Shown: positions 45,879-55,201, counted from the first letter of the stretch. The stretch: 64,000 bases of DNA from Rhodospirillaceae bacterium (GCA_018649725.1 JABIHH010000063.1:1-64000); one strand, 5' to 3'. The notes: a model not told the origin generated them from the sequence alone. Program-made: numbers and translations.

Positions 45879-47855
45879 TCAATGCTGTAGCTCGGTGAGA
45901 TTTTCGAAATACTGCAAGGCGCCGGCATTGGCGAGGGCTTCTTTATTTTTAATGGGACGGCCTTCGATGATGTCGCGGACAGCGAGTTCGGTGATCTTGC
46001 CGGATTTGGTGCGCGGGATATCGGGCACAGCGATGATTTTTGCCGGTACGTGCCGGGTCGTGCAGTTCTCGCGGATGCGTTTGCGGATTGCGTCCTGGAG
46101 GTCTTCGGTAAGCTCGCGGCCGTCGCGCATGACGACAAACAGCACGACACGGGTATCACCGTCCCAGCTTTGACCAATGCAGAGACCTTCGATGACGTCA
46201 TCGAATTGTTCCACTTCGCGGTAGATCTCAGCCGTGCCAATTCTGACGCCGCCCGGATTAAGCGTCGCGTCAGAGCGGCCATAGATGATCATACCACCCC
46301 GCTCGGTCAGCTCGACCCAATCGCCATGACACCAGACATTTGGGTACACGTCGAAATAAGCCGCTTGGTATTTTGCGCCGTCTTCATCAGCCCAAAAGCC
46401 AACCGGCATCGACGGGAAGGGTTTGGTGCAAACAAGATCGCCGGCCTCTTCGACGAGCGCGTTACCAGCGCCATCAAATACGTTAACCGCGAGGCCCATC
46501 GCGCGGGCTTGAATTTCGCCCCGCCAAACCGGGCCGACCGGATTGCCGAGCACAAAACAGCCGACAATATCCGTGCCGCCCGAAATTGAAGCCAGATGCA
46601 TATCGGCTTTGATGTGTTCATAAACATAGTCAAAGCTTTCCGGCACTAAGGGCGAGCCGGTCGACATCATCGCTTTGAGCTTTGAGAGGTCATGAGTTTT
46701 AGCCGGCTCAAGCCCGGCCTTCTTTACCGCATCAATATATTTGGCCGAGGTGCCGAAATGCGTCATGGCTTCGGCTTCAGCAAAATCAAACACCGCATTA
46801 CCGTCGGGATAAAATGGCGAGCCGTCATAGAGCAGCAAAGTTGCCTGACAGGCGAGGCCAGAGACCAGCCAGTTCCACATCATCCAGCCACAGGTCGTGA
46901 AATAAAACACCCGGTCACCCGGCTTCTCATCGCCATGCAAGAGATGCTCAGAGAGATGTTTCAGGAGCGTGCCGCCCGCGCCGTGGATAATACATTTCGG
47001 CTGACCTGTGGTGCCAGAGGAGTACATGATATAGAGCGGGTGGTTAAAGGGCAGCCGGTTGAAGTCAATATCCTGAGCTTCAAAGTCTTGGATAAAATCA
47101 TCCCACATTATGGCCTTAGGCAGATCGGCAATTGGCGGGTTTAAACGTGAATATGGCACGACGATGGTCACCTCGACAGAGGGCAGTTGGCTCAAAATCT
47201 CGGTCGCTTTTTCGATAACATCGTGCGCTTTGCCGTTGTAGAAATAGCCATCACAGACGACGACCATCTTGGGCTCAATCTGGCCAAAGCGGTCCAATAC
47301 GCCTTGCACGCCAAAATCCGGCGAACACGAAGACCAAATGGCGCCAATGCTGACAGCAGCCAACATCGCGATAATGGTCTCCGGCATATTGGGCATATAG
47401 CCGCCGACCCGGTCACCTTCTTGCAAGCCTGCCGCCCGCATCGCCTGGGCCAGACGAGAGACCGCGTCATAGAGCCCTTTGTGGCTAAGTCGGGTTTTTA
47501 CCTGATCCTCGCCCCAGAAAACCAAGGCGTCTTTATCGTTGCGAATCCTGAGTAGATTTTCAGCATAATTGAGCCGAGCATCCGGAAACCACACGGCACC
47601 CGGCATCTGATCCGAATTTTCGAGCACGGTCTGGCCCCAGGTCTCGGCACTCACACCGGCAAAATCGATCAGCGACTGCCAGAAGCGTTCTTTTTGGTTG
47701 ATTGAGAAATCATAGAGGCCCTGGAAATCTCCAATATCGACGTTCCAATCATCTTCGGTGGCCTCGATGAAAGCCGTGATGTTGGATTGCTGAATGCGCT
47801 CGGGTGAGGGTTGCCATAATATTTTTAAATCTGGATCGTTTTGGTCTATGGGCAC
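45879..47855 (-). CDS. Acetoacetyl-CoA synthetase
   Basis: ATP-dependent ligase of the acyl-AMP-forming family, 658 residues. It converts acetoacetate to acetoacetyl-CoA. The N-terminal ACAS domain (FIEATEDDWNVDIGDFQGLYDFSI) and the ATP motif IMYSSGTTGQPKCIIH are clear. YGRSDATLNPGGVRIGTAEIYRE and the catalytic lysine in RTKSGKITELAVRDI are also intact. The GTG start follows AGGTAGG. This fits use of acetoacetate from polyhydroxybutyrate or ketone bodies. The MFS carrier follows downstream. Confidence 0.95.
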   Translation of the reverse strand: MPIDQNDPDLKILWQPSPERIQQSNITAFIEATEDDWNVDIGDFQGLYDFSINQKERFWQSLIDFAGVSAETWGQTVLENSDQMPGAVWFPDARLNYAENLLRIRNDKDALVFWGEDQVKTRLSHKGLYDAVSRLAQAMRAAGLQEGDRVGGYMPNMPETIIAMLAAVSIGAIWSSCSPDFGVQGVLDRFGQIEPKMVVVCDGYFYNGKAHDVIEKATEILSQLPSVEVTIVVPYSRLNPPIADLPKAIMWDDFIQDFEAQDIDFNRLPFNHPLYIMYSSGTTGQPKCIIHGAGGTLLKHLSEHLLHGDEKPGDRVFYFTTCGWMMWNWLVSGLACQATLLLYDGSPFYPDGNAVFDFAEAEAMTHFGTSAKYIDAVKKAGLEPAKTHDLSKLKAMMSTGSPLVPESFDYVYEHIKADMHLASISGGTDIVGCFVLGNPVGPVWRGEIQARAMGLAVNVFDGAGNALVEEAGDLVCTKPFPSMPVGFWADEDGAKYQAAYFDVYPNVWCHGDWVELTERGGMIIYGRSDATLNPGGVRIGTAEIYREVEQFDDVIEGLCIGQSWDGDTRVVLFVVMRDGRELTEDLQDAIRKRIRENCTTRHVPAKIIAVPDIPRTKSGKITELAVRDIIEGRPIKNKEALANAGALQYFENLTELQH

Positions 47856-48000
47856 GTTTACCTACCTGGTCATCTAAATTTCCGCCAATTATATCTCATA
47901 TAACCGCTGACACCATCCTTAGATATATTCCGGGATAAGCTCCGGGATAAGTTCCGGCAAGTTGCTGGTTTTTAGCGGGCGTGTAGCGTAAACCAGAATA

Positions 48001-48942
48001 ATGCCTCAATTAGAAATTATAAAAGAAAAATGGCTCACCCTACCCGGCACCATGCGCGGGGCGATCTGGATGTTGGCGTCAGGCGTGCTGTTTTCCGGCC
48101 TCGGCATGTCCATCCGGATGGCATCACGCGAAATTCCAACTTTCGAAGTGGTGTTTTTTAGGAATTTTATCAACCTGGTCATCATGCTGCCCTGGCTGTT
48201 CAAAATTGGCCTGGCCGGTTTAAGGACCGAGAGACTGGGTCTTCATTTTGTGCGCTCGACGAATGGTTTAATTTCGATGTTTTTTTGGTTCGCCGGATTT
48301 GCCGTGTTGCCTTTGGCAGAAGCCACCTCACTCGGCTTCACGGCGCCGCTTTTTGCCACTTTGGGCGCCGCGCTGATTTTGGGAGAGGTGGTTCGGCTCA
48401 GACGCTGGATTGCCTTATTGATCGGCTTTATCGGTACGCTCATTATTTTGCGTCCAGGTCTGCAAATCATCACCCCAGAATCGCTTTATATTCTTACCGG
48501 TGCTGTGTTTGTTGCAAGCACTATTTTAATGTTGAAGGTATTAAGCCGCACCGAATCGCCGACCACTATGGTGCTGTTTATGGCTCTGTTCTTAACGCCC
48601 TTGTCGTTCATCCCCGCACTTTTTGTCTGGGTGTGGCCGAGCCCCGAAGCCTGGTTTTGGCTGATCTGTGTCGGCGCCGCAGCGACCGGTGGACATTTAT
48701 TGTTCAACCGCGCCTTCGCCGTAACGGATGTGACAGCTGTCTTGCCTTTCGATTACTGCCGCTTGATCTTCATGGCGATTATCAGCATCTATGTTTTCAA
48801 TGAAGTGCCGGACATCTGGACCTGGATCGGCGGATCGGTGATTTTCGGCTCGACCGTCTATATTGCGCACCGGGAGGCAAAGAGTAGTCGCGATGCAGAA
48901 AAAGTCGCGACCACCAAATCCTCCGCCGAAGAAATGAGATGA
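48001..48942 (+). CDS. EamA/DMT-family exporter, copy 1
   Basis: 313-residue drug/metabolite transporter with ten hydrophobic segments and two EamA repeats. The start region MRGAIWMLASGVLFSGLGMSIRMAS and the motif LPLAEATSLGFTAPLFATLGAALILGE are typical. The second repeat includes FNEVPDIWTWIGGSVIFGSTVYIAHRE. It is followed 9 bases later by a paralogue at 48952. They share SIRMAS/MIRMAN-type beginnings and PLAEAT...PLFATLGA. Substrate unknown; amino acids or metabolites are typical for this family. Confidence 0.9.
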   Translation: MPQLEIIKEKWLTLPGTMRGAIWMLASGVLFSGLGMSIRMASREIPTFEVVFFRNFINLVIMLPWLFKIGLAGLRTERLGLHFVRSTNGLISMFFWFAGFAVLPLAEATSLGFTAPLFATLGAALILGEVVRLRRWIALLIGFIGTLIILRPGLQIITPESLYILTGAVFVASTILMLKVLSRTESPTTMVLFMALFLTPLSFIPALFVWVWPSPEAWFWLICVGAAATGGHLLFNRAFAVTDVTAVLPFDYCRLIFMAIISIYVFNEVPDIWTWIGGSVIFGSTVYIAHREAKSSRDAEKVATTKSSAEEMR

Positions 48943-48951
48943 TACCATAAT

Positions 48952-49878
48952 ATGCTAAAGCGTTTTAAAACCTGGTTTCAAAAACTGCCGGTAAACATCC
49001 GGGGCGGGTTGTGGATGATATTTGCCGGTGTGTTTTTCACCTTTTTGGGGGTCATGATTCGCATGGCCAATAAAGAGGTTCATGTTCTGGAGATCGTATT
49101 TTTTCGCTACTTCATCAGCTTGCTCATCATGGCACCCTGGATGATGCGGCTCGGCTTAAACGGGCTCAAAGGTAAAAACATAAAACTGCTCTTTGCCCGT
49201 AGTGTGTCGAGCTATATGGGAGCGATGCTGTGGTTTGCCTCAATCATCTATTTGCCCTTGGCTGAAGCAACTGCGCTCGGCTATACAACGCCGCTGTTTG
49301 CCACTTTGGGGGCCGTTTTGTTTCTCGACGAGGTTGTGCGCAAACGCCGCTGGTGGGCTTTGTTTGCAGGCTTTGCTGGCACCATGATCATTCTCCGACC
49401 CGGCTTTGAGGCGATCACGCTGCCGGCGCTCTATGCCATCGGTGGAGCCATTTTTATTGCCACTTCAGCGCTTTTGGTAAAAGTTCTGAACCGCACCGAC
49501 TCGCCCGATACGATCGTGCTTTATATGGCGGTGTTTTCGACGCCACTTTCCTTGGTGGCCGCGCTTTTCGTCTGGGTCACACCGTCTCTCGAGACGCTTT
49601 TTTGGCTGACTGGCATCGGCCTTTTCTCGACGCTGGCACATCTCGCTTACACGCGCTCTTTCGCCATTGCCGATGCCTCGGTGGTCTTGCCCTATGATTA
49701 CATTCGCTTGTTGATGGTCGCTGCTGTCGGCTTCGGCATCTACGGTGAAGTACCAGATATCTGGACATGGGTCGGTGCTGGCGTCATTATTGGCTCAGCC
49801 TTTTACATTGCCAGACGCGAAGCAATCGCTGCCAAGAAAAAGCCAGGCCAGAAAACCGCCCCGTCTTCCCTACAGTAA
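48952..49878 (+). CDS. EamA/DMT-family exporter, copy 2
   Basis: 308-residue paralogue of the preceding gene, with the same ten-helix layout. Matching motifs are GVMIRMANKEVHVLEIVFFRYF, PLAEATALGYTTPLFATLGAVLFLDEVVRKRRWWALFAGF and YGEVPDIWTWVGAGVIIGSAFYIARRE. The pair sits 9 bases apart and clearly arose by tandem duplication; they may form a heterodimer. The last 9 bases overlap the convergent UDG-fold gene. Confidence 0.9.
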   Translation: MLKRFKTWFQKLPVNIRGGLWMIFAGVFFTFLGVMIRMANKEVHVLEIVFFRYFISLLIMAPWMMRLGLNGLKGKNIKLLFARSVSSYMGAMLWFASIIYLPLAEATALGYTTPLFATLGAVLFLDEVVRKRRWWALFAGFAGTMIILRPGFEAITLPALYAIGGAIFIATSALLVKVLNRTDSPDTIVLYMAVFSTPLSLVAALFVWVTPSLETLFWLTGIGLFSTLAHLAYTRSFAIADASVVLPYDYIRLLMVAAVGFGIYGEVPDIWTWVGAGVIIGSAFYIARREAIAAKKKPGQKTAPSSLQ

Positions 49879-50451
49879 GGCTTTTACACGTTGCCGCAAA
49901 TTCGGCACGAGCTCGGCCTCAAACCAGGCATTTTTCTTAAGCCATCCTGTCGTCCGCCAGGAAGGATGCGGCGTCGGTATAAAATCAGGTCCAAACTCCG
50001 GCCACTGGCGCACCGTCTCAGTGAGCGTCTTTTTCTTCGTCGATTTGAGATAATAATTTTGCGCATACATCCCGACCAAAAGTGTCAACTTAATATTGGG
50101 CAAAGCAGCCAATAGAAGGTCATGCCAGGCCAGCGCACATTCCGGGCGCGGTGGTTTGTCACCTCCTTTTTCAAGCCGACCGGGATAACAAAAACCCATC
50201 GGCACAATGGCTATTTTCGCTGCGTCGTAAAAAACATCACGTTCTACCTGCATCCAATCTCGCAAGCGATCTCCCGATGGATCATTCCAAGGAATGCCCG
50301 TTTCATGAACTTTGGTGCCGGGCGCTTGACCAATGATGAGTATTTTTGCCGCTGGATTTACTTGCACGACCGGGCGTGGGCCAAGTGGCAAATTGTCAGC
50401 GCAAATATTACATTCTTGAACGTCTTTAAGTGTTTTGGCGAACGAGACCAT
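49870..50451 (-). CDS. Uracil-DNA glycosylase superfamily protein
   Basis: 193 residues with the UDG fold. The motif LIIGQAPGTKVHETGIPWNDPSGDRLRDWM corresponds to motif A and the water-activating region; the C-terminal TPHPSWRTTGW is motif B. Two cysteines in ECNICADNLPLGPRPV sit where other members bind an Fe-S cluster or form part of one. It is not a family 1 Ung. It could act on uracil or other bases, or bind DNA without activity. Its start overlaps the sirtuin gene by 26 bases, so translation is coupled. Confidence 0.85.
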   Translation of the reverse strand: MVSFAKTLKDVQECNICADNLPLGPRPVVQVNPAAKILIIGQAPGTKVHETGIPWNDPSGDRLRDWMQVERDVFYDAAKIAIVPMGFCYPGRLEKGGDKPPRPECALAWHDLLLAALPNIKLTLLVGMYAQNYYLKSTKKKTLTETVRQWPEFGPDFIPTPHPSWRTTGWLKKNAWFEAELVPNLRQRVKALL

Positions 50452-51175
50452 TGGTCAATAATTCCTCTACATAAGACGGAATCAAATCGCTTGCCCGGCC
50501 GTAGCGAGCCTCGGCAAAAAACGTTGCGCCCTCGGAAGGCTCTAAATTCAGCTCAATGGTATGGGTATCAGCATTGCCGCCAGCAAGTTGAACAAAACCC
50601 GCTGCCGGATAGACATTGCCAGATGTGCCGATTGAGATAAACAAAGTACAGCGATCGAGTAGGCTGTGGATGCGCTCCATCTCCAACGGCATTTCGCCAA
50701 ACCAGACAACGTGCGGGCGAAGTGTGTTGATCTCTCCACAATCCGGGCAGGCCTCGCCCTGGCCGAGATCTCCCCCGCAGATTGACACTTCCCCACAATC
50801 CCCGCAGCGCGCTTTTAATATTTCGCCGTGCATGTGGATCAGATTTTCAGAGCCTGCCGCCTCATGGAGGTTATCAATATTCTGCGTCACAATGGAGACG
50901 CTACCGCCGGTCACCGAGGGCCACTCTTTTTCCAGCAGGGCCAAAGCAGCATGGGCGGCATTGGGCTTAATGTCACCGTCGAAATGTCTCCGACGCCGCA
51001 TATTGTAGAATTCCTGAACCCTCTCTGGGTCGCGGGCATAGGCTTCGGGCGTTGCAACATCTTCGATGCGGACTTTGGACCACAGTCCTCCCTTGTCGCG
51101 AAACGTATCGAGGCCGGATTCCTGGCTGATACCTGCACCGGTTAAAATAACAATGTTTTGTTTGCTCTCTTCCAT
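50426..51175 (-). CDS. cobB: NAD-dependent protein deacylase (CobB sirtuin)
   Basis: Sirtuin that removes acyl groups from lysine using NAD. The NAD-binding motif is LTGAGISQESGLDTFRDKGGLW, the catalytic His is in HMHGEI after TQNIDNLHEAAGS, and a zinc site is formed by CGDCGE and CPDCGE. The FYNMRRR sequence preserves the Tyr-xx-Arg pair found in class III sirtuins (E. coli FYNARRR), so desuccinylation and demalonylation are expected. PHVVWFGEMPL and GTSGNVYPAAGFV are also conserved. It overlaps the UDG-fold gene; the phosphatase gene is divergent, 28 bases away. Confidence 0.95.
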   Translation of the reverse strand: MEESKQNIVILTGAGISQESGLDTFRDKGGLWSKVRIEDVATPEAYARDPERVQEFYNMRRRRHFDGDIKPNAAHAALALLEKEWPSVTGGSVSIVTQNIDNLHEAAGSENLIHMHGEILKARCGDCGEVSICGGDLGQGEACPDCGEINTLRPHVVWFGEMPLEMERIHSLLDRCTLFISIGTSGNVYPAAGFVQLAGGNADTHTIELNLEPSEGATFFAEARYGRASDLIPSYVEELLTNGLVRQNT

Positions 51176-51203
51176 ATAGACTAAGGTCTAGAAGGAGGCG
51201 TTT

Positions 51204-51677
51204 TTGGTCAAGGTTCTTTTTATCTGCACCGGCAATATTTGTCGCTCACCGACCGCCGAGGGCGTGTTCCGTGCCTTGGTGCAGGAAAATCAACTAGAGC
51301 AGGAGATCGAGATCGATTCCGTTGGTACCGGATCCTGGCACGTCGGCAATCCGCCGGATCCGCGCTCCCAAGAGGCCGCGGCCAAACGCGGTTTTGATCT
51401 CTCTTATATGCGCGCCCGACTGATTGACAGCCAAGACATCTTAAATTCTGACTATTTGATTGCAATGGATGCCACCAATGTGGAGAGCCTCCATTTGATA
51501 GTGCCAGCGAAAATGCGAGGCAAGCTGTCGCGGTTTTTGGAATTCGTCCCCAAGCTCGGGCAGAAAGATGTCCCCGATCCCTATTATGATGGCGGAGCGG
51601 GCTTTGACCTGGTGCTCGATTTGATCGAAGAGGCCTCACAGGGGTTGTTGAGGCATATTCAAAAATCGGATCTTTGA
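51204..51677 (+). CDS. Low-molecular-weight protein tyrosine phosphatase
   Basis: 157-residue cytoplasmic phosphatase. The P-loop is LFICTGNICRSPTAEGVF (C-x5-R) at the N-terminus, and the general-acid Asp is in VPDPYYDGGAGF. The TTG start is supported by AAGGAGG five bases upstream. The gene is 1 base before a fructosamine-kinase-like gene, so they are cotranscribed. The bacterial target may be a tyrosine kinase or an arginine-phosphate protein; undetermined. Confidence 0.95.
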   Translation: MVKVLFICTGNICRSPTAEGVFRALVQENQLEQEIEIDSVGTGSWHVGNPPDPRSQEAAAKRGFDLSYMRARLIDSQDILNSDYLIAMDATNVESLHLIVPAKMRGKLSRFLEFVPKLGQKDVPDPYYDGGAGFDLVLDLIEEASQGLLRHIQKSDL

Positions 51678-51678
51678 G

Positions 51679-52524
51679 ATGCCGCCCGATCTGAACGCGA
51701 CAATCGCTGAACTTATCGGCCAGGAGCCGCTGGAAATAACGCCTTTGACCGGCGGCAGTGTTGCCGAGGTCTACAAGGTCACGTTCACAGATCGCCCGAC
51801 ATTGGTTGCTAAGCTCGGGGAGGGTCTCGAATTAGAGGCCCGGATGCTCGGCTATCTTGGCGAAAAGTCCAACCTACCGGTGCCAGAGGTCCTTCACACT
51901 TCAGACGAGCTGTTGCTGATGAGCTATATTTCTTCCCGCAGCAGTCTGTCTGCAGCCAGCCAGACCCACGCCGCTGATCTGCTGACGGAGCTTCACAGTA
52001 TCACGGCCCCGCAATTTGGCTTCGCATGGGACAGCGTGATCGGCGGTCTGGCCCAACCCAATCCGACGACTGATAATTGGTGTGAATTCTTCCGAGATCA
52101 TCGTCTGCTCTATATGGCCGGGCAAGCTCACCGCCAGGGACGGTTGCCGGACGCTGTGCTGGGCCGGATAGAAGAATTCTGTGGGCACCTCAGTGACTGG
52201 ATTCCCGGCAGCGCCCAGCCATCGTTGATTCATGGTGATATGTGGGGCGGCAACATTCTTTGTCAGGGCGATAAAGTCGCAGGCTTTGTCGATCCGGCGA
52301 TCTATTTTGCCGACGCTGAAATTGAGCTCGCTTTCTCAACCCTGTTTTCAACCTTCGGCGAGGCTTTTTTCGCGCGCTATCAGGAGCACCGCCCGATTGC
52401 GCCAGGGTTTTTTGAAGAGCGCCGCGATATCTATAATCTCTATCCGCTATTGGTTCATGTAAATTTATTTGGCGGCTCATACATCACCTCGGTCGAGACC
52501 ACGCTAAAACGGTTTGGCTACTAG
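51679..52524 (+). CDS. Fructosamine-kinase family protein
   Basis: 281-residue kinase-fold protein (APH-like). The N-terminal LTGGSVAEVYKVTF and the ATP-binding lysine in LVAKLG are visible, and the catalytic loop is SLIHGDMWGGNIL followed by the metal-binding VDPAIYFADAEIELAF. These are typical of fructosamine-3-kinase relatives, which act on glycated amines and are involved in protein deglycation. It begins one base after the phosphatase gene stop. The true substrate is unknown, but protein-repair context with LMW-PTP recurs in bacteria. Confidence 0.9.
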   Translation: MPPDLNATIAELIGQEPLEITPLTGGSVAEVYKVTFTDRPTLVAKLGEGLELEARMLGYLGEKSNLPVPEVLHTSDELLLMSYISSRSSLSAASQTHAADLLTELHSITAPQFGFAWDSVIGGLAQPNPTTDNWCEFFRDHRLLYMAGQAHRQGRLPDAVLGRIEEFCGHLSDWIPGSAQPSLIHGDMWGGNILCQGDKVAGFVDPAIYFADAEIELAFSTLFSTFGEAFFARYQEHRPIAPGFFEERRDIYNLYPLLVHVNLFGGSYITSVETTLKRFGY

Positions 52525-52589
52525 ACGCTTGCTATTGAGCACTTGATCAGTAATCTGGCGGCGGCTTAAAACTTTCAGGTTAAATCTAA

Positions 52590-53579
52590 ATGTCGGACAC
52601 CGCCGCCCAATCTGTTGAGCAATCCTGGCTCGCTTATTTCCCAACAACTTTTTTTGGTGCCGTTATGGGCATTTCTGGCCTCGGCCTTGCGTGGCGGCAA
52701 GCTGAAGTAAGTCTGGGTTGGTCAGATTTACCGGGCGATGCGATTTTACTGATCGGGGCGGCGATCCTTATCCTCGCCACACCTCTTTATCTAATCAAGA
52801 TCCTGCGCCTGCCAGAGGCCTTTCAACGCGATGTTGACCACCCGGTTAAAAGTGCTTTTTTATCTGCCTTTCCGGTTGGACTTAGCCTCCAAGTATCAGC
52901 TCTGGCACCCTTGCATATGGAAGCGGCGACCCTGCTCTGGCTTTTTGCCGCACCGGCCAGCCTGCTGGTTAATTTTTTCGTGTTTTCACGTTGGTATCTA
53001 ATCGGCGAAGGGACGGCCCGGATAAATGCACTCTGGATGATCCCGGCAGCCGGTAGTTTTCTAATTGCACTCGCGGGCCAGCAAGTGGGTTTCAATGAGG
53101 CGGCCTGGTTTTTCTTTGCCATCGGCGTGGTCTTTGGCGGCAGTATACTCATCATCACTATCTACCGCTATATCTCAGAACCACGCCTGCCAGACCCGGT
53201 CGTGCCAACCTATTTTGTGCCCCTCGTGCCGCCCGGACTGATGTCGATCATTTACCCGATGATCACAAATTGGCAGCCCGGCGATGACATATCGAGCTTC
53301 GTCCGCATCACCTTTTATTTCTCGCTTTTCATCTTCTTGTTCAATCTGTCGATGATTAAGATTTTCTGGCGACTGAAATTCTCCATGGGCTGGTGGGCCT
53401 ACACCTTCCCCTTGGATACGATCTCCATCGCACTGCTCGCTTACGGCACGGCGACTAAAAATGCATTCTTATTGCAATTTGGCGGCGGCGTCTTGGCGAT
53501 TTCCACGATCCTAATTCTCTACATCCTGCTCCGCACCGTGGTTGAGATAACCCGCGGCACGGTGTTGGTGGCGGATTAA
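52590..53579 (+). CDS. TehA/SLAC1-family anion channel-like protein
   Basis: 329-residue membrane protein with about ten hydrophobic helices, matching the TehA/SLAC1 fold. Notable regions are LAYFPTTFFGAVMGISGLGLAWRQAE at the N-terminus, VPLVPPGLMSIIYPMIT in the middle and WWAYTFPLDTISIALLAY later. The family includes tellurite resistance TehA and plant anion channels. It starts 65 bases after the kinase gene; an operon is possible. Function is likely anion efflux, but the substrate is unknown. Confidence 0.88.
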   Translation: MSDTAAQSVEQSWLAYFPTTFFGAVMGISGLGLAWRQAEVSLGWSDLPGDAILLIGAAILILATPLYLIKILRLPEAFQRDVDHPVKSAFLSAFPVGLSLQVSALAPLHMEAATLLWLFAAPASLLVNFFVFSRWYLIGEGTARINALWMIPAAGSFLIALAGQQVGFNEAAWFFFAIGVVFGGSILIITIYRYISEPRLPDPVVPTYFVPLVPPGLMSIIYPMITNWQPGDDISSFVRITFYFSLFIFLFNLSMIKIFWRLKFSMGWWAYTFPLDTISIALLAYGTATKNAFLLQFGGGVLAISTILILYILLRTVVEITRGTVLVAD

Positions 53580-53634
53580 ATCCGACGACGACCCAAAGCG
53601 GACATTTGCGGGTGAGTAGAGTTACCGACTCTTG

Positions 53635-53655
53635 CACCAGTGATCATTGCTGGTG
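53635..53655. terminator. Hairpin between SLAC1-like and RidA-like genes
   Basis: CACCAG and CTGGTG arms with a 9-base loop lie in the convergent gap, with TTG and CAA flanks nearly extending the stem. A run of nine A follows about 44 bases later. Termination on either strand is possible but not strong. Confidence 0.35.
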
Positions 53656-53713
53656 ACAAGCCGGTTTGGAATACGTGACCAAGGGTACGACCACCTTAAA
53701 AAAAAATAATTCC

Positions 53714-54982
53714 CTATCGCACTGCCGTCACGTCGATCTGAAAAAGAGCGCCGGGGCGCGTGATGGCAGGTAGCTGAACAAAAGTACTGACGGGTGGGTG
53801 AGTGACCAAATGAGGTGCATGCTTTTCATAATACTCAACCTCGACCTTGCGCATTGTTGGGTAGTCTTCGATATGGCGGAGCATCATCAGGGTCTTGACG
53901 ATATTATCCATTGAACTTCCGGCCTCGGTTAATGTCTCGCGAACCTGATCAAGGGCAGCGATGATCTGACCTTCAACCGCCTCCGCCGGATCTCCACCAT
54001 CACAGCCGGATAGAAACAGCAGATTGCCAGCCCCAACGCAGGCCGCTGCATTAGGCGTACCAGGGTAAAATTCAACTCGCCAATCTGGTGATGGAAGACC
54101 GCCAACGCCAATTGCCTCGACCTCTACCAAAAATTCCGGCCGCGGTAATTCATCGACGATAATAGCTGTGCTGGCAGGCATATTTCTGCCGATTTCCGGC
54201 ACGTATTTCTCATAAAACGCGCGCTCCACCTCGCGATAGCGCTGCAACTCATTGAGGTCTTTGAGAAATACATTTGTTTTGACCACGCTGGCGAGAGAGC
54301 CGCCGGTCTCTTCCATGCCGATTTTAATTTTTTCCAGGACAATCTCACTTTGCTCGATGAAGTCCGAGGTTTCTATCTTGACCGTGTCATGATCCAATGC
54401 CTGGCAGCCTGACACGATCACCAGATTTCCCACCATTTGAGTACGGGCAAACTTCGCGTGCTCCTTCGGCACATGGGGATAGGCGAGTTCCTTACCACCC
54501 CAATATTCGGGATAATATTTGACGTTCCAATCAGGCGCATTGCGGTCGATCGCAGCAATAACTTCATATTCAACAAGATACTCGGGCCGTGCCAGCTCCG
54601 GCACGACCATCAAAGTTGCCGCCGGTGGTTTGCCGATTAGGTGCGGCGCATGTTTTTCGTAATATTCGGTCTCGGATTTACGCACGGCCTGATAGTCATC
54701 CAGGCTGCGTACCAGGAAAAAAGTTTTGACGATGTTTTCCATGGAACTACCGGCATCTTCCAAGGCCTTCCTGGCTTTATCAAGTGCCACAGTCACCTGA
54801 TCGCCGGCATTGTCCGGGGCCGGTTGGCCGGAAAGCGTGTCCTGGCCGCCGCAGCCCGATACAAAAACGAGATTGCCGATGGCAATGCTTTGGGCGAATT
54901 TAGGATGTTCCTTTGGCACTTCCGGATAAGCCAGCCGTTTTCCTTCCCAGTAAGCCGGGTTATAGGTGATGTTCCAATCCAT
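53714..54982 (-). CDS. Triple-domain RidA-like protein
   Basis: 422-residue protein made of three tandem RidA (YjgF/UK114) domains, about 1-140, 150-285 and 290-422. Each has the PDWN-like start, GNLVFVSGC or similar, ALDKARKALEDAGSSMENIVKTFFLVRSLDDY-like core and a C-terminal strand. RidA proteins are normally 130-residue homotrimers, so this is a single-chain version. The catalytic Arg (PARS in E. coli RidA) is replaced in each repeat: PPAAT, MPAST and PPVST. Imine deaminase activity is therefore doubtful. GGAGGGGG precedes the ATG. Stands alone between convergent and intergenic regions. Confidence 0.9.
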   Translation of the reverse strand: MDWNITYNPAYWEGKRLAYPEVPKEHPKFAQSIAIGNLVFVSGCGGQDTLSGQPAPDNAGDQVTVALDKARKALEDAGSSMENIVKTFFLVRSLDDYQAVRKSETEYYEKHAPHLIGKPPAATLMVVPELARPEYLVEYEVIAAIDRNAPDWNVKYYPEYWGGKELAYPHVPKEHAKFARTQMVGNLVIVSGCQALDHDTVKIETSDFIEQSEIVLEKIKIGMEETGGSLASVVKTNVFLKDLNELQRYREVERAFYEKYVPEIGRNMPASTAIIVDELPRPEFLVEVEAIGVGGLPSPDWRVEFYPGTPNAAACVGAGNLLFLSGCDGGDPAEAVEGQIIAALDQVRETLTEAGSSMDNIVKTLMMLRHIEDYPTMRKVEVEYYEKHAPHLVTHPPVSTFVQLPAITRPGALFQIDVTAVR

Positions 54983-55146
54983 GTGTCCCCCTCCATCAAA
55001 ATGAATTTACCTTCCATAGTAGGATACTTATGCACGAAACCCCACTAAAAGGTGACGTTTCAGAGGCAGCTACAAAGCGTCTGTTATACCCCCGAAAGCC
55101 GACATTCTTAGCCCAAACCGAAAACTCGCATTTTTGGCGAGGCTGG

Positions 55147-55166
55147 ATTCTGACCGACGTCAGAAT
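55147..55166. repeat. REP-like palindrome, second copy
   Basis: ATTCTGAC, CGAC, GTCAGAAT with perfect 8-bp arms. It lies in the 219-base gap between the RidA-like and FIST genes. The flanking GCTGG and GAC(A/G)G bases match the copy at 29632-29651. One stem pair differs in a compensating way (A-T here, G-C there). Confidence 0.7.
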
Positions 55167-55201
55167 GACAGTGGGGTTGATAAAACTTAGGTGCCTGATC
55201 T

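Noticed and set aside
52590-53579. Tellurite resistance locus
   Set aside because: There is a TehA/SLAC1-type channel but no tehB methyltransferase or ter genes, so the specific substrate cannot be claimed.
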